15,082 nt of DNA from Verrucomicrobia bacterium 12-59-8 (GCA_002279765.1 NCCR01000094.1:1-15082), one strand, 5' to 3'. Shown: positions 1 to 6,575, counted from the stretch's first letter. Translations and numbers: made by a program. Notes: a model not told the origin generated them from the sequence alone.

Positions 1-27
1 AAACGCAGGAATCTCGAAACAAACCAG

Positions 28-693
28 ATGGAACGTGCCAGTCTTGATTCAATAACTAGTGATTTGGATGCTCTTTATGAGACCTTAAACCCGTTGCTAG
101 ATCTAGCATCAGTGTACATAACTCATGCCGAAGCTGAGCTGGCGGATAATTCAGTGGGTGCCTTCTGGGATGAAATTGAGAGCGCAACGCGGCGTTTGGC
201 GCAGTATAATAACAGTATAGCAACGATACTTCGGTTGACATCGGATCACGCCAATCGGCGTGTCGCCTTGCTAAATGAGTTTCAACCAAAAGCACTCGAA
301 CCACGCCCGATACCAAATGGCGAGGATTTGATTTTCCGAATGGCAAAAATCGTTAAGCAGGCAAGACGCAATCCGCAATGGGAGGCGATTTTTCAGCAGC
401 GGCGCACGAATGACATCTTGGTTCATGGTTTTGGAAACCTTGGCAATGCGCTGGAGTCTCTACAACAGGCTGTTTCTACCGGCCTGCGTGATCTTGCAGA
501 CACTCTTCATGAGTCTATCGAACGCATGATTTCCGAGCATTCAGATCGTGTTGTTGCCGAACTGAACGAACTAGCGGCGACACATTCCGAGGATTCTCGT
601 GAGCGCCGCTCCTTCGAACAAGACTTGAAGATCAAGGCTGACGCAGCGGTGAAAGTCCTTGAGAACATCGGACATAGAAGGCGATTTGTTTGA
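28..693 (+). CDS. Hypothetical helical protein (left-edge ORF)
   Basis: I do not recognise this protein. It encodes 221 residues from the ATG at 28, but the frame stays open to base 1, so the true start may lie outside the window. The sequence is charged and helix-rich: residues 1-90 are acidic, and the C-terminal third (about 135-215) has heptad-like hydrophobic spacing with many E, K and R residues, suggesting a coiled coil. There is no signal peptide or membrane segment, so it is probably cytoplasmic. Base and codon use (ATA, AGT, TTG, CTA) is more AT-rich than in the rest of the window, which suggests transferred DNA. It converges on the serine hydrolase gene with a 26-bp gap. Its end (HRRRF V then TGA) looks unnatural; the separate entry at 671-733 describes a possible frameshifted continuation. 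Confidence 0.6.
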   Translation: MERASLDSITSDLDALYETLNPLLDLASVYITHAEAELADNSVGAFWDEIESATRRLAQYNNSIATILRLTSDHANRRVALLNEFQPKALEPRPIPNGEDLIFRMAKIVKQARRNPQWEAIFQQRRTNDILVHGFGNLGNALESLQQAVSTGLRDLADTLHESIERMISEHSDRVVAELNELAATHSEDSRERRSFEQDLKIKADAAVKVLENIGHRRRFV

Positions 694-733
694 TAAAATG
701 GAGGGGCAGCTAAATGCAATCAAGGTGTACTAG
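671..733 (+). other. Possible frameshifted C-terminus of the preceding ORF
   Basis: Just before the stop of the preceding gene, the +1 frame reads DIEGDLFDKMEGQLNAIKVY and then TAG at 731-733. That looks like an ordinary protein tail, while the annotated end is a basic run. Removing one G from the GG at 670-671 would join the two as ...VLENI-DIEGD.... The rejoined gene would overlap the convergent serine hydrolase gene by 14 bp. The alternatives are a sequencing error, a genuine frameshift mutation, or chance. A separate small gene starting at the ATG at 698 would encode only 11 residues and is less likely. Confidence 0.35.
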
Positions 734-1721
734 AGCTTGAAAACAACAGCCGCAGCATCTGCGCATCATTCGGCTTCGAATCTTTTGCGAGACGCACGAT
801 GACGAGCTTCATCGATGGCACGATGTACAGCCGCTGGCCGTAGGAGCCGATGCAGGCGATGAGATCGGCGGGAGCGGCGCGGCTGAGGCAGGAGTTGCGC
901 CAGGACTGCTGGTGCCATTTTTTGTCGAGCATCGCCTCCGCATCCACTTCGCGGGCGGCTTTGGATTCGGCGGCGTGGTTGTTCCAGAAGCCGAAGGCAA
1001 AGGCGGCGTTGGCGGTGCTGCCCTGGAGCTTCATGAGGACGTCTTCGTGCTTGAGCATCCACGTGCCCAGCTCCGACCACTGGCGTGCGGTCTGCATGAA
1101 GCCGGCGGCGAGCAGTGGTGCGCCATGCTGATCCGGTAGGTAGCGCTGCGAACCTAGGCCGAGAGGGCCGAGCACCTTGCGCTCCAGGTAGCGGATGGGG
1201 GTCTGCTTCCGCTGCAGCTTGCGTGCGAGAAACTCATGAAACACCTGGAGCGCGGCAGGGCCGTAGATGAAGGATTTACCCGACGATGCGACAGACCTGG
1301 CTTTGAGCGCTGAGGCAGTGCGGTCAGGAAAGGAGTTCTCATGGAGTCCGAACATCGGCTCCAGCCCATGGCTGAAATCGAGCAACTGCCGCACGGTGAT
1401 GTGTTTCTTTCGCGAGTCGCTCTGCCATTCGGTGATGGTGTCGGCCACGCGTTCATCGAACGTGAACAGACCGTCCTTCTCTGCTGCGAAGGCGGTGAGG
1501 CCCCAGAATGCCTTCGTGCCGCTGTAGATGCGGTGCGGTTCAGATTTTGAGTGACCGTTCGTGTAGGATTCGTGCAGGATTTTGCCGTTCTGCTTGATCA
1601 GGAGGGCATGGCCGCCATGCGCGGCGGAATAGGCCGCAGCCGCCTGAATGCTTTGGGCTGGCAGCGTCTCTGCCGCAGACGAGAGCGTGAAAAAGTGCAG
1701 AAATGCCAGCAGGGGCCTCAT
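720..1721 (-). CDS. Exported serine hydrolase, beta-lactamase/PBP fold
   Basis: The 333-residue protein is of the beta-lactamase-related serine hydrolase family (class C / AmpH / esterase type). An N-terminal signal peptide (residues 1-17, hydrophobic, ending SSAA) points to export. The nucleophile motif SxxK is S67-G-T-K70. Residues 108-120 (TVRQLLDFSHGL) match the family's conserved 'vrqLLshtSGl' stretch. Y153 in YGP is the likely YxN-position base. The third motif is not a clean KTG or HxG; the region around GSYGQRLYIVPS near the C-terminus occupies that place. Its substrate cannot be told; members hydrolyse peptidoglycan peptides, esters or amides, and nothing marks it as a resistance enzyme. 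The ATG is at 1719-1721 with no strong ribosome site. It is divergent from the response regulator and convergent with the left-edge ORF. Confidence 0.85.
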   Translation of the reverse strand: MRPLLAFLHFFTLSSAAETLPAQSIQAAAAYSAAHGGHALLIKQNGKILHESYTNGHSKSEPHRIYSGTKAFWGLTAFAAEKDGLFTFDERVADTITEWQSDSRKKHITVRQLLDFSHGLEPMFGLHENSFPDRTASALKARSVASSGKSFIYGPAALQVFHEFLARKLQRKQTPIRYLERKVLGPLGLGSQRYLPDQHGAPLLAAGFMQTARQWSELGTWMLKHEDVLMKLQGSTANAAFAFGFWNNHAAESKAAREVDAEAMLDKKWHQQSWRNSCLSRAAPADLIACIGSYGQRLYIVPSMKLVIVRLAKDSKPNDAQMLRLLFSSSSTP

Positions 1722-1740
1722 CCCGGAAGTTACCAGAAAA

Positions 1741-1768
1741 ATGACGAATGACGAAACCCGAATGACGA
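1741..1768 (+). repeat. Heptanucleotide tandem array (ATGACGA)
   Basis: ATGACGA occurs at 1741-1747, 1748-1754 and 1762-1768, with a diverged unit AACCCGA at 1755-1761, so the 7-bp period is kept over four units. It sits between the divergent serine hydrolase and response regulator genes, 19 bp upstream of the serine hydrolase start codon. It could be a slippage-prone intergenic repeat or a set of protein sites. Confidence 0.6.
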
Positions 1769-1853
1769 AATAAATCTGAATGAAGAATTCCTGGATTAGT
1801 CATTTCAACAGGTGCTGGTGGACAAGCATCCATCTCGCCGCATCGTCCGGCGC

Positions 1854-2525
1854 ATGCGCATTCTCCTCGTCGAAGACCAGGCCAAACTGCTTTCCTTTGC
1901 CAAGAAGGGGCTGGAGGAGCAGGGCATTCAGGTGGACGCCATCAGCGATGGCGATGAAGCCTGGGAAATGGCGACCACCGTTCCCTACGATGCACTGGTG
2001 CTCGACATCATGGTGCCAGGTCGCGATGGCCTGAGCATCCTGCGCGGCCTGCGTGAAAAGCGCAACAACGTGCCGGTCATCCTGCTCACCGCACGCTCCA
2101 CACTGCCGGAAAAAATCGAAGGCCTGAACCTCGGCGCAGATGATTACATGACGAAGCCGTTCTTTGTCGAGGAACTGGCCGCGCGGCTACACACTGTGGT
2201 GCGCCGCAAGGCGGGAGATTCCAGCCATCTGCTGCGTGTCGATGATCTTTGCATCAACCTGCTCGAGCGCAAAGTCAGCCGAGCCGGTGCAGATGTCGAG
2301 CTGAGCACGCGCGAGTTTGAACTGCTGGAGCACCTGATGCGCAGCCCCGGCCGGGTGTTTGGACGCATGCAGATCTATGAGCATGTCTGGGGCTACAACA
2401 TGGACCCCGAGACCAATCTCGTGGAGGTGTACATCCAGCGCCTGCGCGCCAAGATCGACAAGGACCACGATAAAAAACTCATCCGCACGGTGCGTGGCGT
2501 GGGTTATGCGCTGGGCGGAGGTTGA
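1854..2525 (+). CDS. OmpR/PhoB-family response regulator
   Basis: This is a two-component DNA-binding response regulator of 223 residues, the usual size for the family. The receiver domain covers about 1-115: acidic pocket E7-D8, phosphoacceptor D51 in LDIMVPGRDG, switch T79 and K101 in YMTKPF. The winged-helix domain covers about 128-223, with the REFELLEHLM and VYIQRLRAKI helices and the terminal RTVRGVGYAL wing typical of OmpR/PhoB. I chose the ATG at 1854 because MRILLVEDQ is the canonical start; a GTG at 1812 in the same frame would add 14 basic residues that do not look native. Neither start has a clear ribosome site. No histidine kinase gene is nearby. The next gene, 16 bp downstream, encodes a voltage-sensor-like membrane protein and is probably co-transcribed. 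Confidence 0.93.
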   Translation: MRILLVEDQAKLLSFAKKGLEEQGIQVDAISDGDEAWEMATTVPYDALVLDIMVPGRDGLSILRGLREKRNNVPVILLTARSTLPEKIEGLNLGADDYMTKPFFVEELAARLHTVVRRKAGDSSHLLRVDDLCINLLERKVSRAGADVELSTREFELLEHLMRSPGRVFGRMQIYEHVWGYNMDPETNLVEVYIQRLRAKIDKDHDKKLIRTVRGVGYALGGG

Positions 2526-2541
2526 TGCGAGACCGGGCTAA

Positions 2542-3489
2542 ATGACATCCTATGATTGCCAAGCGCTGCAGGCTGGCTCTAACTTGGCACCCATGATGAG
2601 CGCTTCGAGCATTCCCGGCACGGCACCCCAAGGGGGTGCCTTCCGCCATGGCCTGATGCTGATCGTCGCGACCGCTTTTCTCACCATGGTCGGCATCGTC
2701 CTGCCGCATGGCGACAGTGGTGAGGAGTTTCGAGACTGGTGCATCTCGCACGCGTATTTCCGTCCGCTCATCTTCACCTTGTGGGCCATCGTTATCGTCG
2801 AAGGTATTGCGGGTCTGTTTGTCGCACCCGATGCGTGGTCTGCACGGCTGAAACGCCTGCTGCTCACTGCTTTGCTGCCGCCGCTGCGCATGATCACCGC
2901 CACCAGCAAACCTGACGGCTGGCTCTGGCTGCCCGGCATCGGCTGGAAGCCGGTGGGCGTGGAAACGTCCGAGCAGCTTGAGCAAAAGCTCGCGCTGCCG
3001 ATGGTCATACTCACTCTGCTGGTGCTTCCCGTGCTGGGTGCCGAACTTACCGGCGGCGAAACGATGGACAATCATCCGCGCATGGCGCTGGCGACGCATC
3101 TGACCACCTGCGTCATCTGGATCGGCTTCACGATGGAGTTCCTGTGGATGTTTGCTGCCGCCCCCGTCAAGCTGACCTACTGCCTCAAAAACTGGATCAA
3201 TCTCGTCATCATTCTGCTGCCGCTCGTGGCCTTCCTGCGAGTGCTGAACCTCTTTCGTTTCACCCGCATGCTTCGCGCTGGGAAACTTCTGCGCGCCTAC
3301 CGCCTCCGCGGTCTCTGGGCGCGTCTCTGGCGGCTGGCGCTGCTCTTCAACCTCCTCGAACGCCTCCAGCAGCGCGATCCCGCCAAGTACTGTGCCGCCT
3401 TGGAAAAGAAGATCGCCGATCTCGAAGAAGAACTGGCCAAACTTCAGGCCAAACTGGCTGAACACCGTGAAAAAATCACACAAGAGTGA
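2542..3489 (+). CDS. Pore-less voltage-sensor-like membrane protein
   Basis: The 315-residue protein has membrane segments at about 38-57, 73-94, 151-169, 186-206 and 217-238, then an S4-like helix. In that helix R239, R242, R245, K248, R251 and R254 fall exactly every third residue, the hallmark of a voltage-sensing S4. The preceding segments fit S1-S3: E199 in FTMEF is where S2 carries its acidic residue, and W218-N220 resembles the S3 start, with Asn where channels usually have Asp. No selectivity filter (TVGYG-like) or pore helix follows. Instead residues 282-315 form a charged coiled coil. From memory, similar proteins in Planctomycetes and Verrucomicrobia are labelled 'potassium channel protein', but transport has not been shown to my knowledge. 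The layout recalls Hv1 proton channels (sensor plus coiled coil), though it also has two extra N-terminal helices. An alternative start is the ATG pair at 2593/2596. Confidence 0.75.
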   Translation: MTSYDCQALQAGSNLAPMMSASSIPGTAPQGGAFRHGLMLIVATAFLTMVGIVLPHGDSGEEFRDWCISHAYFRPLIFTLWAIVIVEGIAGLFVAPDAWSARLKRLLLTALLPPLRMITATSKPDGWLWLPGIGWKPVGVETSEQLEQKLALPMVILTLLVLPVLGAELTGGETMDNHPRMALATHLTTCVIWIGFTMEFLWMFAAAPVKLTYCLKNWINLVIILLPLVAFLRVLNLFRFTRMLRAGKLLRAYRLRGLWARLWRLALLFNLLERLQQRDPAKYCAALEKKIADLEEELAKLQAKLAEHREKITQE

Positions 3490-3510
3490 TGTTCTGAACC
3501 CTTACCCCGA

Positions 3511-3540
3511 TTGACACCCCTAGCGTCCGAGCATTATAAT
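3511..3540 (+). promoter_or_regulatory. Consensus sigma70-type promoter, predicted leaderless
   Basis: TTGACA at 3511-3516 and TATAAT at 3535-3540 are both perfect consensus hexamers separated by 18 bp. Transcription would start about 3546-3548, at or next to the ATG at 3548. A second TATAAT at 3544-3549 overlaps that start codon, and ATTATAAT at 3533-3540 is itself palindromic. No Shine-Dalgarno is possible, so the transcript is expected to be leaderless. Confidence 0.8.
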
Positions 3541-3547
3541 TACTATA

Positions 3548-5041
3548 ATGGACGCTTCGACTCTTTTTCCTTCTCAGCCCAGACTGCTTTCCCGCGTCTG
3601 GTTGATTCCCTTTCTGTGCGCTGCGCCTCTGGCCTATTCCCAGCAGCTGCCGCCCCAGGTTGTCGAACAGGCGCTGCGTGAATCCCGGTCATCGGACCAA
3701 CGAGCCAAGCACGACGACTTTCAGACAGCTGCCAAATACTGGTATGCCAGTCGCAATCCAAAGCATGCCGAAGACATGGACGCTGCACTCAAAAGCGTGA
3801 TGCCTGCAGCCTTGCGTCTGTCACCCGTTATTAACAATTTTCAATCCTGGGAAACCGCCCAGAAGTACAAGGCCTACCATGATGCAGGAGCCATCCTGCT
3901 CGCAAAGGCATATACCTATCTCTACTTCGGCGATGTCAAGAAAGCCGAGCCCGCCATCGAACTTATCGAAACCAAGTTTCCCTATTCGATGACGCTGGCG
4001 GAAAACCGTGACGTTCTCTGGGTCCGCGAAGCACTGCGCTACCATGAGCACTGCTGCATGCTGTATGCCGCCATGAGTCTCAAGGTTGTCGGCAAGATCC
4101 ACTTCCCCCATGAACGTGACGAATTCGACGGCCCGAAGCAGCGCAAGGCCATCGAACACATGGCCGTGCTGCGCCTGCGTGAGGGCAACATTGAACGGCT
4201 GGAGCATTTCTTCAACGGCATCAACCACAGCGAGCTGCAAACCTCCGGCGGCGACTGGGCGCTGGACATCATCATGGACGCGATGCGTCCGCTTGATCAA
4301 GATTCTCAAACCGAAGCTTCCTGGCGCGAGATCCACGACGCCATCAAGATCTGGCAGAAGCAGCTGCCGAACTCCGTTTTTGCCCGTCTCGCCGAGGCAC
4401 GCTACCTGTTCCATTACTCAATCTTCGAGGCCCAGCAGGGCGGCTCGTTTGCGACTATCCGCCAGGCATCTGAGCGCGGCCTCGAACTGATGCAGGAAAT
4501 TCCCAAGACCAGCCCTGCCTGGTATGACACCATGATCCGCCTGCAATCCATCACTGGCAGGCCAGCCGATGAAATCGCACCTGTATTTCAGGAAGGGCTG
4601 CGCAAATACCCTGACTACGCACCGCTCGCCATCGTCCTTGGCCAGTGCTTTGTCAAAGGGGGTGAAAACGGCCGCCAGATCTGTGCCGAGATTCTCGAAG
4701 AACTGCAAAGCACCAACCAAGGCGGCCTCGCGGCGCAGATGCTGCGCAAAATCTACTTCGACGGCGATTTTCCAGACATCCAGCCGCGCGTGAATCTGGA
4801 CACTGTTGAGCTCGCCATTCGCGCCGCCGTAGTGAAATGGCCTGACAGCTACGAACTGCGCAGCGATCTCGGCTTGCTCGCCGTCACGATTGGCCGCCGT
4901 GCGCTCGCGGCCGAAATCATGCGTGGCATGGAGAACAAATGGTGCCGCCGCACGTGGAGAGGCCGTGAGGACATCGCGATCATGCTCACGGCGTCCCCGA
5001 CTCCGCCACGAGTCGAGCCTACGCGCACCACGTCTTTGTAG
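3548..5041 (+). CDS. Exported TPR-like protein, possibly DUF4034-related
   Basis: The 497-residue protein begins with a signal peptide: basic R12 and R16, a hydrophobic run at 17-29, and a likely cleavage after AYS (residue 31). The mature part is all helical. Residues around 195-290 (LREGNIERLEHFF, then DWALDIIMDAM, then IWQKQLPNSVFARLAEARY) resemble the DUF4034 pattern of a short-distance Trp and 'W...P.S..A..A.A' helices. Residues about 340-460 look like degenerate tetratricopeptide repeats (FQEGLRKYPDYAPLAIVLGQ). No catalytic motif is visible, so a periplasmic or surface scaffold role is inference. The only in-frame start further down is a TTG at 3602, which would destroy the signal peptide, so the ATG at 3548 stands although the promoter leaves it almost no 5' leader. 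It is separated from the voltage-sensor gene by its own promoter. Confidence 0.75.
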   Translation: MDASTLFPSQPRLLSRVWLIPFLCAAPLAYSQQLPPQVVEQALRESRSSDQRAKHDDFQTAAKYWYASRNPKHAEDMDAALKSVMPAALRLSPVINNFQSWETAQKYKAYHDAGAILLAKAYTYLYFGDVKKAEPAIELIETKFPYSMTLAENRDVLWVREALRYHEHCCMLYAAMSLKVVGKIHFPHERDEFDGPKQRKAIEHMAVLRLREGNIERLEHFFNGINHSELQTSGGDWALDIIMDAMRPLDQDSQTEASWREIHDAIKIWQKQLPNSVFARLAEARYLFHYSIFEAQQGGSFATIRQASERGLELMQEIPKTSPAWYDTMIRLQSITGRPADEIAPVFQEGLRKYPDYAPLAIVLGQCFVKGGENGRQICAEILEELQSTNQGGLAAQMLRKIYFDGDFPDIQPRVNLDTVELAIRAAVVKWPDSYELRSDLGLLAVTIGRRALAAEIMRGMENKWCRRTWRGREDIAIMLTASPTPPRVEPTRTTSL

Positions 5042-5195
5042 AGTCAGGGGGGGATGGCACTCAGGTAAGGGCAATGATCGTGAGTTTTGGAGCTGGCGAC
5101 ACGCTCTTGGCGCGGCGGCGCTTATTGCAGCCGCTGCTGGCAGGCGCAGTATGTGGCGGAATTCTGGGTTTGCTTTCCGGTCGTTCGCTTGTTGA

Positions 5196-5259
5196 CCCAG
5201 GGAAGCACTCGCCAAGGCTCGGCATCCCTGGGCTCTATTACTCAGCCCTTTCAGGGCTG
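5196..5259. repeat. Double-hairpin intergenic palindrome
   Basis: CCCAGGGA at 5196-5203 pairs perfectly with TCCCTGGG at 5225-5232. Eleven bases later CAGCCCT at 5243-5249 pairs with AGGGCTG at 5253-5259 around a 3-base loop. This 'CCCAGGG...CCCTGGGCT...AGCCCTTTCAGGGCT' arrangement resembles REP-like intergenic repeats I recall from Verrucomicrobia, Planctomycetes and relatives. No protein is supported here. Confidence 0.65.
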
Positions 5260-5318
5260 TTGTGGCACGGGGCGGAGTGGTGGAAGAGAAAGGGATTCCA
5301 GCAAGAAAGTGCCGAGTT

Positions 5319-5463
5319 CCTAGTTCTACATTGTTAAGCGTCTGTGACGAAGCGGAGCGTTCCTTGTTCCACAGGAACAAGGCTACTTTGCTTCGCCCAG
5401 ACGGCAGCCGAAAGCTGCTTGCCGGAGGAGAATGACGAGCAAATCTAACAATGTAGAACCAGG
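5319..5463. repeat. MITE-like element with 18-bp terminal inverted repeats and nested hairpins
   Basis: CCTAGTTCTACATTGTTA at 5319-5336 and its inverted copy at 5446-5463 match at 17 of 18 bases. Inside are nested symmetric stems: CGTCTG (5339-5344) with CAGACG (5398-5403), CGAAGC (5348-5353) with GCTTCG (5390-5395), and a perfect 9-bp stem CCTTGTTCC / GGAACAAGG (5362-5370 and 5374-5382) with a 3-base loop. A smaller hairpin GCAGC/GCTGC lies at 5404-5418. No ORF is supported. It looks like a non-autonomous mobile or REP-type unit; a structured RNA is the alternative. No flanking target duplication was found by eye. Confidence 0.7.
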
Positions 5464-5587
5464 CTGTGTTTGAAAACTCTCGGGGGCGTGTTCCGACGAA
5501 GCAGGGTGTCTTCTTGCTCCGCGTGTGGTGCTGAGCATTCGCAGGGAAAATGTGTGCGTGGACTGCTGAGGTGGATGGGGTGCGGCG

Positions 5588-5631
5588 GGAGCGCTGGGCT
5601 CATCTCGCGGGAGCGAGATGGCTACTTTGCT
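5588..5631. repeat. Second palindromic unit sharing flanks with the 5319-5463 element
   Basis: CATCTCGC at 5601-5608 pairs perfectly with GCGAGATG at 5613-5620 around a GGGA loop. The flanks match those of the central hairpin in the preceding element: GGAGCG at 5588-5593 (also at 5354-5359) and GGCTACTTTGCT at 5620-5631 (also at 5381-5392). The stems themselves differ in sequence, so the stem is replaced while the flanks are kept. Confidence 0.6.
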
Positions 5632-5742
5632 GGCGCACTCGCGCGCATGCCAAGAGCTTTCCTCCCGCTTTTGAATCACGGCCTAGGGTCACGAACTGAC
5701 GACAACCTGCCATCACTGAGTGCCATTCATGCCAGGGGTGGA

Positions 5743-6423
5743 TTACTGCCCAAGGCTCAGGTATTCGCGAACGGTATGGTTCATTGCCCGGCGTGCGGGA
5801 GGGAAGCACTGCGCCACTTTTTCGAAGGTTTCCTCCATGGCGAACTCGTCCGCCAGCACGTGCTTGCGGGCTGCATCGAGGTGGCTGACGACGACTTGCT
5901 CGTAGTAGTCCACATCGGGTGCGCCACGCCGTGCGGCACGGCGGTGCAGGAAGTCGGGATACAGGCAGGTCAGCACCAGAAACTGGTTCGCGCACTGCAC
6001 ATGCAGGAAGAACTTGTGATGCCGGCTGGCGTTCTCGATCGCCTCCAGATAGTCCACGCTGTAAAGACTGTCGATGCTGTGATTGATGTCATGCGGCCCC
6101 TTCGTCGGCGAGCAGCCGAAATCCGCGCATACCACCGCCATGTAGTCCGCCACGGCGATTTCCTTGATGCCAAACTCCTTCAGCGAATGGCGCACCACGA
6201 GGAAGAAGAACAGCTCAGGCGAGAGTACAGCCGCCTTGCGAGAGAGAATCGCGGCATCGAAGAGCTTGTCATTGTCGAGAATGATCGGTACCGCGTCCGG
6301 ATCGTCCATCATCGCCTTAAAGCCCTCCTTGCCGCGCTCGGTCAGCGCCAGGGTGTCTCGAATGAAATTCCAATCCGTTGGGGTGAAACGGAACCAGCAG
6401 CCCGGGCGAGGAAAGCGCGTCAT
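5743..6423 (-). CDS. Conserved-looking helical protein of unknown function
   Basis: The 226-residue protein is soluble and mostly helical, with no signal peptide or membrane span. Distinct features are LSPELFFFLVVRHSLKEFGI (about residues 67-86), ADYMAVVCADFG, SVDYLEAIENAS, FFLHVQCANQFLVLTCLYPDFL and APDVDYYEQVVVSHLDAA. The pattern resembles an uncharacterised family I recall from Acidobacteria and similar phyla, but I cannot name it. I chose the ATG at 6421-6423. The upstream ATG at 6459 would add 12 residues in codons (CTA, ATA, TTA, TCA) unlike the gene, and a TATGCT sequence at that point could be a -10 box. It is divergent from rph and ends next to the repeat island. The long plus-strand frame over the same bases is its shadow. 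Confidence 0.7.
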   Translation of the reverse strand: MTRFPRPGCWFRFTPTDWNFIRDTLALTERGKEGFKAMMDDPDAVPIILDNDKLFDAAILSRKAAVLSPELFFFLVVRHSLKEFGIKEIAVADYMAVVCADFGCSPTKGPHDINHSIDSLYSVDYLEAIENASRHHKFFLHVQCANQFLVLTCLYPDFLHRRAARRGAPDVDYYEQVVVSHLDAARKHVLADEFAMEETFEKVAQCFPPARRAMNHTVREYLSLGQ

Positions 6424-6506
6424 GGAGATTAATTGTGAACTGTCGTCTATCTTTAGCATAACGAATGCCAGTTAAGTTAAAGCTTTGGACGGAGGGCTTT
6501 GCGGGT

Positions 6507-6537
6507 TTGTTCAATTGCATCATCACGGCCCTATAAA
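6507..6537 (+). promoter_or_regulatory. Possible rph promoter
   Basis: TATAAA at 6532-6537 is a good -10 box; TTGTTC at 6507-6512 is a poor -35 at 19 bp spacing. Transcription would begin near 6544 and give a leader of about 32 bases holding the hairpin at 6552-6573. The rest of the divergent region 6424-6575 shows nothing else I can support. Confidence 0.35.
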
Positions 6538-6551
6538 AGGCTTTGGCGCAC

Positions 6552-6573
6552 CCTTGCTTCGTGCTAAGCAAGG
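6552..6573 (+). promoter_or_regulatory. Start-proximal hairpin covering the rph ribosome site
   Basis: CCTTGCTT at 6552-6559 pairs perfectly with AAGCAAGG at 6566-6573 across a 6-base loop. The stem ends two bases before the ATG at 6576 and includes the only Shine-Dalgarno-like bases, AAGG at 6570-6573. Formed in mRNA it would hide the start region, a plausible translational control or autoregulation site. Confidence 0.55.
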
Positions 6574-6575
6574 TC

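Larger units (their letters stand above)
5054..5726. repeat. 11-bp inverted repeat bracketing a non-coding island
   Basis: ATGGCACTCAG at 5054-5064 is repeated in perfect inversion as CTGAGTGCCAT at 5716-5726. The two copies sit just inside the ends of the 701-bp stretch (5042-5742) that holds no convincing gene. Open frames here are low-complexity and run through hairpins. The island contains three palindromic elements listed separately. The bracketing pair could be the termini of a composite non-autonomous element, or a coincidence. Confidence 0.45.

Noticed and set aside
720..1721. Antibiotic-resistance beta-lactamase
   Set aside because: Only the fold family and SxxK/Tyr motifs are seen. 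The third motif is not canonical, and most such proteins are esterases or peptidases.
1812..1853. GTG start adding 14 residues to the response regulator
   Set aside because: The extra residues are basic and unlike a receiver N-terminus; the ATG at 1854 gives the canonical MRILLVED start.
2479..3483. Long minus-strand frame (334 codons) opposite the voltage-sensor gene
   Set aside because: Its product is rich in Q, H, R and E with no plausible fold, and the plus-strand frame has clear membrane segments and an S4 pattern.
5074..5337. Short plus-strand frame in the repeat island
   Set aside because: It reads through the double-hairpin palindrome and has no ribosome site or domain; such frames commonly arise from intergenic repeats.
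4418..5380. Minus-strand frame of 320 codons over the end of the exported TPR-like gene
   Set aside because: It begins inside the MITE-like element and opposes a gene with a signal peptide and promoter.
5470..6432. Long plus-strand frame (320 codons) across the repeat island and the minus-strand gene
   Set aside because: It runs through hairpin repeats and then mirrors the minus-strand gene, whose product has a much more protein-like composition.
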